64,000 nt of DNA, taken from the NCBI GenBank assembly GCA_016081115.2, contig JABTTQ020002552.1, positions 62,001 to 126,000 of the forward strand, written 5' to 3'. Position numbers and translations under genes: made by a program. Source of the stretch: Rehmannia glutinosa (lineage: Eukaryota; Streptophyta; Magnoliopsida; Lamiales; Orobanchaceae). The notes under the pieces were generated by a model that ran no database searches, had not been told where the DNA came from, and saw only the letters and a list, made by a program, of their open reading frames with translations. Shown in pieces: positions 54,916 through 64,000 of this stretch. Each line of letters opens with the position of its first letter. The stretch's first letter is position 1.

Positions 54916-55190
54916 CATCTTTTGAAGCCTCACCAAATTCTTTTCCAGATTGCTTACCTACTCTGTATTTCAGCAAGAAGTATGAAACATTAAGCCAAAT
55001 AAATTATAACAATATGGCTAAAAATTAAAGTTCTACGGAGAACTAATGCGCATACAAACAAAAGAATTGCTCACTAATAGACAAAAAAAAAAAACAAAAA
55101 AAGAAAACAAAACCTGGAGATGACTCTTCAAATGATATCGATCCAATCCCTTATCGCTCATTGTACGCATTATAGCCGTTGGCATAACTT
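54916..55190 (-). pseudogene. MYB-CC (GARP) transcription factor, two exon relics
   Basis: MYB-CC proteins such as the PHR group bind DNA through a GARP/MYB-like domain. Exon 55114-55190 (77 bp, CAG acceptor, GT donor) reads VMPTAIMRTMSDKGLDRYHL then KSHLQ, the second half of the GARP domain with its signature HLKSHLQ. The next exon, 54916-54970, reads KYRVGKQSGKEFGEASKD, the usual continuation KYR.GKQ. Its acceptor reads CTG instead of CAG, which would block normal splicing. The first GARP helix and the coiled coil were not found. A minus-strand frame upstream (55250-55453) ends at a CAG-GT site but does not fit the phase. I judge it a relic. Confidence 0.72.
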
Positions 55191-56278
55191 CTGCAAAAAG
55201 AGCAAAATTCAGTCAGTCAAAAGTTGGTTTTCAGCCAAATTGTAAGCTTTCATACATTCAAATACCGAAAAGAAAAACAACTATTCGCCCCCCTCTCCAA
55301 AAAGATAACACTAGGCATATGATTTAACGCAAGGGGTAGAAAAACCTGCTGCTGTTCGGAGAAATTCGAGCTCCAGCTCCACGGATTTCCAGCTCTGGCG
55401 AAGGCGGCGGTTGCTTCTCTTCCAAAGTCGAGAACCGTGACATTAATCAGCATGAGAGACTAGGTGGCGATGAATCAAAGGTGAAGAGGAGAATGAAGAC
55501 CAATTCTTGAAAAAGAAACCTATGGATAAAGTATTTGCACGTAAAATGATGACATCAACCTCACATAATCGAAACAACATTTGCATCAGCACAGTTGAGA
55601 ACTGTGAAGGCAATCAATCAGGTAAAAGTCAGCATCAATATGATTGCATTTGCATCCTACTTTTTAAACTAGAACGTAATTAAAACACCTGGAAACTAGT
55701 AAGCACATATATTGAATGAGCTAGATAAAAAACAAATTCAAGTTGAAAATGTTGTTATATTTTAAAATAAGATATAATACTTTTGTTTTAATCTTTTCTT
55801 ATTCTGGTGGAGTTCAGAGATTGAATCAGGATAAAATAATGCGGTAGAAAATAGAAACACATATGTGTGAAGGATATAAGTATTCATCATCATCACTAGC
55901 AAACCTGACAGAATTTACTAGCAAAGTTGAGCCTCCTGATGGTTAAGTTAGGGACTTAACATATTATAGATAAACAAATTCATAGATACATTTTTCTCAA
56001 AGAATAAACTTATACATAAAGGTATAAGTTGTAATAACTGGTAATCCAAGATTTGAAGAGGAATAAAAAGAAAATCCAATGACTTTATAATTGTCTTTCA
56101 TCCAGCTGTCAGAAGTCTCCTAATTTATTTTATTATGAAATAATGCTACTATCACTTATGAAGGTCTATGGAACCAACAAAAAGATCAGTTGCATTTGTG
56201 AGATAAAAAAGATAAAGATATATATATATATATATATGTATATGAAAGGAAAAGTTAGTCTCTGGACCAAAACATTAC
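55191..56278. other. Minus-strand gene-like flank, no confirmed exon
   Basis: 55349-55453 is an open minus stretch from ATG (MLINVTVLDFGREATAAFAR) to a CAG-GT site, possibly a first exon. 55865-55940 on the minus strand reads PSGGSTLLVNSVRFASDDDE, open but unassigned. A (TA)n tract lies at 56218-56239. Confidence 0.3.
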
Positions 56279-56422
56279 ATCTGTTAGTTTTGACTTGACA
56301 ATAGCAGCAGATGGAGATAGACACTTGACAAGTTTCAGAAGAGCATGAACAGCTAGTATTTTCATTTCAATATTATCATGCGAGACTAAAACAAGAAGTA
56401 AATCCAATACACCAATTTTCAA
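56279..56422 (-). pseudogene. Armadillo/HEAT-like repeat exon
   Basis: A 144-bp exon, an exact 48 codons, between a CCCTAG acceptor and a GTAATG donor. It reads IGVLDLLLVLVSHDNIEMKI then LAVHALLKLVKCLS, a helix-loop-helix pattern of leucine-rich armadillo repeats, the second helix ending with the KLV..L spacing. No neighbouring exon of the same protein was identified. It could be part of a gene running on the minus strand from the CT-rich leader near 57.5 kb. Confidence 0.45.
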
Positions 56423-57480
56423 CTAGGGATGATTTGTTATAATCAGCCAATTCCATTTTGAGCAAGGTTTTTTTAATTGTCATCTTAACATGATTATAAC
56501 CTGTCAAGAATGAAACATATATATTAGTTTAAAGGTCATTGTTCGTAAGAAAAGTTCACAAGTCAAAATGATCCCTCAATATGTTGAAGCTATTACTCTA
56601 GTTAACTTTCAGTAATCTTCTAATTCTCACATATTTTCCATTAAAGTAATCTACAAAGCAAAGAGATAATTCAACAAACACTTAGTGGGCTCAACGGGGG
56701 CTCAATGCTGGACAATCTCCTAGGCAACACTCCTTGTATTCCAAACTGAAATAATACATTACAAAACCCAATAATTTTCCAATCCACAGAGTCCGGGGAA
56801 CAATAAATCAGCCAAGGGAAGTACTTATTCTTGATTACATTCTTTCAGCACTTACTCTCAAAACGTTTTACGTACAATTTGTTCTGTGAAAGCACACTAG
56901 CAAAACAACTTTTTTCCCACTATTTGACACATCACTCAACACTTAGATTCAAAATGCATTTTAAACCATTGAAGAAACAACCAGCATCTTCAAGCATAAT
57001 ATATATTCTATGATTTTTTTTCTTTCCTCTAACTTATTGAAACATCACTTTTGTAATCTATTCATTCTAAATATTCTCAACCATATCTAAGGAAATGCAA
57101 CACTTCTGAATATTTTTAATTATTTTCATTAAAGGGCAACATTTATTTTTGCTTAACCTTTTTCCAACTAGGGGAAATCAGCAATATTAACCCATAACAT
57201 CAGTTAATCAGGGCAGAATACAGAAGCAATCAAGTACACAAACTCAAAGCAACAGAAATTAAAAAAATAAAAAAATTATTGAATGCAGCTGCCCAGTGCG
57301 GAAGGAATGAGAATCTCAACAAAGCCACCAAATGTTCAAGCTAGGGTTTTCATGAGCATAAATTAGTTAGACATTTCCAGCAATAATTTACAAAATACAC
57401 ATAACTAATACAAATGCAAAACCAAATAAAGCATACAATTTCTCAATTAAAGTCCAACTAGGGCTCACCAAAATAGAGCC
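56423..57480. other. Intergenic or intronic sequence
   Basis: No confirmed exon. Sequence is less AT-rich near 57290-57340, where the minus strand reads GGFVEILIPSALGSC, unassigned. Confidence 0.35.

Positions 57481-57529
<49 letters not shown>
57481..57529. repeat. (GA)n microsatellite
   Basis: More than 20 GA units; read on the minus strand it is a CT-rich tract of the kind found in plant 5' leaders. Confidence 0.95.
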
Positions 57530-57530
<1 letters not shown>

Positions 57531-57730
57531 GTGCCCGAGAAAGAAGAACTAACCGATTAGCTTGAGTGCTTGACAGACCGTGAGTGCTTGCAATGTGTGA
57601 TTACTTGCACGCTGTCGAGAGGGAAGGTGGTTAATCGCCGTCTACCGCGAGAATACAATGGAACAACTCCATCGGCTACAATTGAGGGTTTCTTAATTAT
57701 TATGAGAGAGTCAGGGAGACACCAACAAAT

Positions 57731-57761
57731 GGGGAAGGGGAAGGGGAAGGGGAAGGGGAGG
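57731..57761 (+). repeat. GGGGAA tandem, possible G-quadruplex
   Basis: Five runs of four G separated by AA, then GGAGAGG. This meets the four-run G-quadruplex pattern. Confidence 0.8.
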
Positions 57762-57864
57762 AGAGGAGGTCAAAAATTTACTGTTGCAAAATGGGATAAG
57801 AATCAACAAATGGGAAGAGAGGAGAAATTACGATGGAAAAAAAGGAGAGGTATTTGATCGATTA

Positions 57865-59189
57865 AAATTTAAAATATTACAAATTTGTTACAAAATAATG
57901 ACTTTTAAAAAAGTGTTGCCCACAAAATTTTACTTATTTAAAAGTATTAAGTGTAAGCGTTAAATGTTATATATTAATAGTGCTACAAAAATATTACTTA
58001 TGTCTAAGTATATTAGAATTTGAAAAGTATTACAATAATGTGATATATAAATCAATAATTTCAAAAATATACAACAATTATTTTAGCTAATCTCGTTTAT
58101 GTTGTAGTGTCTCCAATAACAAATAAACCAGTCACTTAACAGACTTTACCAACCTTTACAAGATAGTGGTATCAATGAACGCTACATGTTCGCCTTATTT
58201 TTAGCTTCACCGCAATTGTATGGTGTAGTTTATAGAATAGGGTAAGCAAGGTCGTATCCACGGAGACTAATAAATTTATGCGCTAAGTATTGAACTAAGA
58301 TAGTCTTATCTTTATTTAGACGATCGAAATTTGATAATTGTAGTAGAAGTAAAGACAAGATTAACCACAAAAACACAAGATACTAAGAATAATGGAATTA
58401 TCAAGGGAATGAAATGGATTCCCGGGTTATGGTTTCAATTAATATTCCTCTTGTTGTCAGATTTAATCAAAGTCAAAGTTATTATCACTACACCTATAAG
58501 ACGATCACAACGGTATTTTATCCTCCCTCTCGAGATGTATATAAAGTGTAGATTGAAATATCTATGCTAACATCTCTACTCAACATAAGATACACAACTC
58601 CCAAATGCAAAAAAGATCATATATCCTCACAAATATTCACAAACCTCTCGATTATGCAAATATTCATGTCAAGTAATCAAGATCTAATATTGAAACTCAT
58701 CTCTCGAATTATGAATCAATATATCAGACATGTTAAATCATTGGCCAAATGATAAAACAAGAATAAGAACAAAATACTCAAATAGGCTTCAAGACAATAA
58801 CTTCAATTAAGATTAAAACATTCAACAAGAGTTCAATTAATCTACTTCCAAAACCCGGAAATCACAAGAAGTTTAGCTACTCATTACAAATAAACAACCC
58901 ATAGATAAATTGTTCATATTCATGACAAGCTAAAATGAAAGATTAAAGCACAAAGAATGAGAAAACTTAGGGAAACGGATAATCTCTCGATTGATCTTCA
59001 ATCCTCAAGCTTCGATTCGACCCGATTCTTCCCTTGGTTCTTCCTTGATGAAGTTGATGTATTTCTTGTGTTCTTGGGTGTATTCCCAGCCTTTCCTTCA
59101 TACCCTAGATCAAGGCTCCCCTCTCTCTCTTTATAGGCCCTCAAAAGTCTAAGAAAAGGGTGGAGAAACATAGTAATTTCCGCCCCGGG
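57865..59189. other. Probable retroelement non-coding region
   Basis: 58230-59190 has no frame worth calling. Its style (GGTAAGCAAGGTCGTATCCA near 58240, long A/C-rich non-coding run, CT-rich patch near 59120 with TTTATAGG, and CCGCCCCGGG at the end) resembles the untranslated part of Gypsy elements, on general impression only. 57865-58230 is AT-rich with nothing recognised. Confidence 0.3.
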
Positions 59190-59194
59190 CTGAA

Positions 59195-61527
59195 GTGCCA
59201 ACTGCTCTGCAGGCTGAGGACACTACTGTTGCAGTCGAGGCACATGATGGAACTGCCCCGGGAGTTAACACTCTGGGCACTGAAAGTGCAATCCAAGGAG
59301 TTGAGACTCATGTTGATGCCACTGCAGAAGACCCCAAGACAGCTGTGCCTGTCGAAGGGAATGTACAAGGCCTCACTGCAGTTGAGACTGCTGGAGGTAT
59401 TGAAGGCCTAAGGGAGGTTGAGACTTCCTTGGGTAAAAATCAAGGAGAAAAGAGCATCCCCCAAGTCCTCATTCCTGACTCAGAAGAGGAGATTAGTGCT
59501 CTTCATGATTCCCAGGATAATCCTGATACAACATTCTTGGGATCTGAAGACGAAGCTGAGTCCACCCCTGCTGCAAAGAACTCAGCTGAGGATGTTCTTC
59601 CAAGCACGAGCAAGCCAGAATTTAAGGCCACTCGTCAAAATTTCAATTTTTATGATGAACCAAACCCTCAAGCTTCATCATCTCCTGATGACGCTGATGG
59701 TGCAGCTGAGGACACGCAAATTCATTTAGCAGAATCTACTGAGGCCGAAAAAGCTGTTAAAACAGTTAAGCTCATCGGTGCCAACCCACTCACCAAGGAC
59801 TAGCCGAGACCGAGTCATCTGCGCAGGCTCCCAAAGCTGCAGAAGGCTCGACTCAACCAGGCACATCACAGGCACGAACAACGGTAGAATCAATACCATA
59901 TGTACGTGATGATGCATTCGAAGAAACTTTTCCTTTCTCGATTGAGCTACCCGATCCTGACGAAGAAACAACTCGTGAGTAGAGATACTTCAACATCCGA
60001 CCTGAACAAGTTATTCCCATTGATTCTATTGTCCCAACAGACTTTGACTTTGATGCTGCTTGGCCGCCAGCTGAAACCGAAGTGACAGCTCAGGTACGTG
60101 AAGACTTCAAGATAATCCTTGGTGAGATATAGAAATTGCATGGCATGGCACTTGCCCATTGGATATGTGGTGGACAATAGGGATGCCAACCTCACAAACA
60201 GACTTGCGAGGGATAGTGGTCGAATCGGGAATGGTGTCGATCGAGTATAATGCGATATGAACAAGTCGGATATTTCAAGGCATTGTACAACAAAATCTTT
60301 GAGCGCCGATAATCTCGACATGAAGAGGAGGATGCACGAAAATATTGATAGAATGCATGCCTCCCATACCACGAAATGGGCCGCTGCGAGAATTTAAAAA
60401 AAAAAAGAACTTCTGCGTGTAGAGGAGAGTATGAATGCCAAGTTCAGCCTTCTTATGGATGAAATGAAACTGGTGGCAGCCGAATCCAAAGCCACCCGCT
60501 CAGAATTTTGAACAGCATACTCCACAGCAGACTCCAAGAAAAACTCATCTATTAGCCGTCTTGACTTAATGCTCACTGGGATGTTTCCAGGGGTTCCTCT
60601 CTCCTTTGATGATGCCAAAAAGGGGGAAGAGGAATACCTAAAGATGTTGAAGGGGACAACTAATGAGAAGAAAAAGGAGACAGTTGTTGAGAAGAAGAAG
60701 GAGACAACTGATGAAAAGAGGAAGGAGAAGGGAAAAGCTGTTGAGGGGGAAAGGTCAAAGGATGTGACCTTAATGTTTGCTGAAACCCCTCAGAAGGTCA
60801 TGTCACAGCTAGCATAATCAACAAACTTCCGGTGACTCTGCCACTCCAACACACGGCTGTGCCTATGTCTCGAGAAAAATTGTAGAAACAGAGATGGAGG
60901 AGTTCGACAAGAGAACGAATGCCCGTGTAGAAGAAATGTTAAAACAATTCGGAGGTATTCTGGCAGGAAGAGACACTGATGCCATTCCAGATGACGGACA
61001 AGAGCCAAGATCAGTTGAAGAGTTTAAAACGCTCGAATCCGAAGGATACTTCAATAACATGTCCATAGCCCAAGCCTGGGATTTGTACTAGGAGAAGGGT
61101 CTGAAGCTGTGCAAAGAAGCTGATAGACAACAGACTACCAGCAGCCATTCAACTGGCAAAAAGAAGACTCCGGTATAATATACTCCTAGAGGAAAAGGAA
61201 GAAGTGGTGGAGGTAGAGGCTTTAAACCTAGACCGTTACCCAAAAATATTGAATATGTATATCCAGGAAAGAAGGGAAAAATCTTGGGATGGGTACGATG
61301 AAGTAGCCAATCTGAAAGTGGAGATGAAGAATGCTGAATATGTGAAGAGAATTGAAGAAGAAAATCGAAGACAAACACAACCGTGGCAAGAGAGACAAGA
61401 AAGAAAAAGGAAAGATGAAGCTTCCAAGAGAGCATACGAGAAGAAGAAGGCAGCTGAAGAAGAAAAGAAGAGAAAGAGAGCTGAGGACGACATAGCTAAA
61501 GAAGAAAGAAGGAGGCAGCGAAGGCGA
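59195..61527 (+). pseudogene. SIRE-type extra (envelope-position) ORF, broken
   Basis: Located between the lost pol and the 3' LTR. 59195-59803 is acidic, rich in Glu, Ala and Thr (PDSEEEISALHDSQDNPDTT), stop TAG at 59801. Further pieces follow in other frames: 60569-60817 with MLTGMFPGVPLSFDDAKKG and Lys/Glu repeats, 60894-61091 with EEFDKRTNARVEEMLKQFGG, and 61204-61527, a highly charged coiled coil ending in a run of arginines. No membrane helix was seen, so calling it an envelope protein is not justified by the sequence. At least five stops or shifts interrupt it. Confidence 0.55.
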
Positions 61528-61814
61528 TGAAGTGTTGCTGCTAACCCCTTTATGTATTTTACCCTTGTAAATACATATGTATGTAAGTCTTCCGTACATT
61601 CAATGAGAAGTTTGTAATCTCTATATTTTTGCGTAGAAGTAGTATGCTCCGATACACATTGTAAACAACTGTGTAAAAGACAAGAATGTTATGATCAATA
61701 AAAAGATTGATTCTATGCATACATTTCTTGTTATTACATTGTCTGTATGTATCTCTGCTGGTTGCATATTGGTTGTATGAATTTAAGTTTCGGCATCATC
61801 AAAATGGGGGAAAT

Positions 61815-63326
61815 TGTTAGGAAATTTATTGTTTATATTTTGATGAATGCCATGTAAAACATAGATTAGAATGTTGACACCCCATTTTCCTTGTAATTTT
61901 CATTGTAATAGATAGGGCTGAATGAGCTGAGTCAAGTCAGCTATGCTTACGGGGTACAAGGAGTCAAATGGAGAAGTGAAGTGAAGAACTCCGCTGAGAA
62001 ACAGCTGAGTGTTGTCAAGTAAGAAGACTTGGAACTCGACTGGGGTAGTATCAACTAAAACAAAAGTAAACCTAGACAACTCATGGAGCTGAGTTAAAAT
62101 ACAAATCAAGTCGTCTGATAGTGAAGAAAAGAAGAAGCAGTTGAATGAAGACAACTGAATTCATGCCGTTGCAAACATAGCATGGAAGGTTACTTATTTA
62201 AGTAATATCCCCATGATTTCTGGCACTAAGAATAAACTAATGCAAAGGCGTGCATTATAATAAGCAAAAAGCTGGACATTCAAGAGTACGTGGTAGTGGA
62301 TGTCTCACATGCCTGAAAAGCACAAGGGAGGAAATCAATGTCTAGCAGGATTATCATATGAATAATTGTCTATCTCTTCAACGGACAATTTTTCAAATGA
62401 TACTATATAAGGACTGAAGATTCAAAATAAAACTGATGATGAGTACACAAGACTGAGTTGCAGAATAAGGAAAAATGAAACAGATACGCATACAAAGCTG
62501 AACAGAAAAATCATATATCTTCAAGTCCATTTTTATCAGCATTTCAACATCCAACACAAATTGTGAAGGACTACAAAATCATCAAAGTTGAAGAGAAAAC
62601 TTTAAATCCTAGGGTTACATTTCTATTGTGGAGGTGTAGGAAGAATTCAAGTTGTTTGGAGGGCTGGGTGATCAAATCCAACAACTTGATCAAGTGTGGG
62701 TCAGTAGCAAAGGCATTTTGCCCTCATGAAGAATACGAAATGCAAGAGAAGCCATTTGGGTGATCAAGGCATCTCTAGACTGAGTCAAAGGAACAAGTCA
62801 GCTGGGTGATCAAGACTTGGTTCTAGACTGTGAACCACTTTATAAACTGGTCATTACTTAGTGGATTCCTCCAGGAATTGGAGAAGAGAGTATTAGAAGA
62901 ATTACCACATCTTCGAACCTCTATAAAATACTGTGTCTATTTACTTCAGCATTTTAATTTCTGCATTATTTATTTGATACTGGCTGAATTGAGATATAAT
63001 TGATATCCTAAGTGATAACAAGCTAAGCATACAAGAACAAGAGTTAAAATCACATTCAGTTAATTTTTAAAAGGGTGTTAAGTCTTCCACTTTGAAAAAT
63101 CATGTCAGCTTCATAAGTTGTTTTATAAAATCACTAAGTTACTTTACAATCAGCTCACTTGAGTCCACTATAGTAACTAAGCTGGCTTGAAATAACTCTG
63201 TTTAATCGAAATTTTTTTGAAGAAGGTTTATTCAATCCCCCATTCTAAACCTTCTAATACACCCCTTGGGACCTACAACTTGTTATTATTCCGGATCAGA
63301 GGCTTATTTCTAGTGTGTCGCTAACA
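61815..63326 (+). repeat. 3' LTR of the truncated SIRE-like element
   Basis: Starts TGTTAGGAAATTTATTG after the polypurine tract and ends GTCGCTAACA. A TATA box, ACTATATAAGG, lies at 62403-62413. The 3' part (63230-63320) has the CCCCCATTCTAAACC stretch usual near the end of SIRE LTRs. No partner LTR in the window. Confidence 0.75.
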
Positions 63327-63933
63327 CTATAATTCACGGGTTGGATTTTTTTATAGCTCAGATATCAAAATAAATAAAAGAATGCATAATATCAATATCA
63401 AATATCACTAGAGTAGGTGTATTGTCGATATCCTATAGACTCTGGTTTGAGTTAAGTGACGAGTTTGAAATATCTCTATGCAAGAAAATAAAATATGTAA
63501 GTTTAACTCCCCTCGCTAAATGATTCTACACGCATCGGACTTTCTAGTGTTTTTAAATGTGCGGGCCAATCTAAAGTCAAAAATTGATCATATGAGTCAT
63601 TCAACTCTATAACATTTTATAAAGAAAAATACACGTTGTTTTTTTATGGTTCATTATGAATCGCTATTTTACGTTGTTCTCAACGTTTAAAGTGGCATGC
63701 AAGAAATTTGAAATCATGTAACGAATCAAAGAACACATTCATAAGTTCTAACAAGTCACATAAAAGTTCACATAAACTTTCATAATTCACATAGTATATC
63801 ATACTTTCCTAATTTCTAATGATGCGAGAATTAAATAAATATTACCTGGTTGGACGGAGCGCGATGGAGATGGATAGCCAATTTTATTTTTGAGGGAAAA
63901 AATTAAAAATTGCAAGTACAGGAAAGTAGACCT
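63327..63933. other. Interior of an LTR element or intergenic sequence
   Basis: AT-rich with no frame. If the edge at 63949 is a 5' LTR on the minus strand, this is its untranslated leader. Confidence 0.35.
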
Positions 63934-64000
63934 GCTCTGATACCATACTGTAACGCCCCATTTTTTGAAGTGCATTTTTTTAGCGTTACTCATTTTAAAG
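63934..64000 (-). mobile_element. Edge of an LTR retroelement: primer site and LTR start
   Basis: On the minus strand an LTR ends GGGGCGTTACA, three bases follow, then the primer site TGGTATCAGAGC (63934-63945). The LTR itself (from 63949, TGTAACGCCCC) runs out of the window. Confidence 0.65.

Larger units (their letters stand above)
59190..63326 (+). mobile_element. 5'-truncated SIRE-like Copia element
   Basis: Only the 3' part of an element: an extra charged ORF region, polypurine tract AAAATGGGGGAAAT (61801-61814) and a full 1512-bp 3' LTR (61815-63326, TGTTAG..CTAACA). Gag and pol are missing; sequence changes abruptly near 59190. Extra ORF plus long LTR is the SIRE layout. It is in opposite orientation to Copia 1 and its LTR is not the same family. 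Confidence 0.72.

Noticed and set aside
57570..57857. 95-codon plus-strand frame with a GKGKGKG run
   Set aside because: The run is a translation of the GGGGAA tandem; no family match and no conserved start. Treated as accidental.
59190..61527. Host gene for an acidic coiled-coil protein
   Set aside because: Directly followed by a polypurine tract and a full LTR in the same orientation, so it belongs to a retroelement.
1..64000. rRNA or functional tRNA genes
   Set aside because: None recognised. The only tRNA-like signals are primer-binding sites of retroelements and the SINE's internal promoter boxes.

Overview
The window is plant nuclear DNA: AT-rich, made of layered transposable elements and decayed gene pieces, with plant-type exons (GT-AG introns, 120-bp SWEET exon, 77-bp GARP exon), microsatellites and a tRNA-derived SINE. 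The families point to a dicot, perhaps an asterid; this is inference, no species can be named. No intact host protein-coding gene was recognised.

Layout. 0.4-1.15 kb: decayed SWEET sugar-transporter exons, then a long-hairpin MITE (1.21-1.55 kb). 2.06-2.27 kb: two glutamine synthetase exons. 2.66-18.87 kb: one endogenous pararetrovirus (Caulimoviridae-like) on the minus strand, gene order coat protein - movement protein - protease - reverse transcriptase - RNase H - downstream ORF - promoter/poly(A) region, with a tRNA-Met primer site at its start. It is dead (many stops and shifts) and is split by an 8.5-kb SIRE/Maximus-like Copia retrotransposon (7220-15765, duplicated target TACTG).

19.46-28.83 kb: copy A of a segmental duplication whose copy B lies at 49.55-53.18 kb. 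Each copy carries a pectin-methylesterase-like pseudogene that has lost the catalytic residues. Copy A alone holds a second Copia (20383-25443) and a hAT-like element (25995-26669); copy B shows the empty sites. A decayed pectin methylesterase inhibitor gene (28838-29366, minus) converges on copy A's pseudogene.

29.69-34.59 kb: a third Copia, minus strand, with three LTRs, two of them head to tail with a 6-bp primer-site remnant between. 35.6-42.8 kb: a dense field of non-autonomous DNA elements (several hAT-like with 8-bp target duplications), a SINE with a 17-bp target duplication nested in a 2.8-kb inverted-repeat element, and a 44-codon ORF with a signal-peptide-like start behind a TATA box. 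43-49.5 kb: AT-rich, with local duplications, a three-unit tandem repeat and two more MITE-like elements. 54.9-57.5 kb: minus-strand exon relics of a MYB-CC (GARP) transcription factor and an armadillo-like protein. 59.2-63.3 kb: a 5'-truncated SIRE-like element with a charged extra ORF and its 3' LTR. 63.9 kb: the edge of another LTR element running out of the window.

How parts work together: there is no operon-like system. The pectinesterase-like and inhibitor pseudogenes form a pectin-modification neighbourhood; the rest is an insertion history that can be ordered by nesting (virus before Copia 1; duplication before Copia 2 and the hAT insertion).
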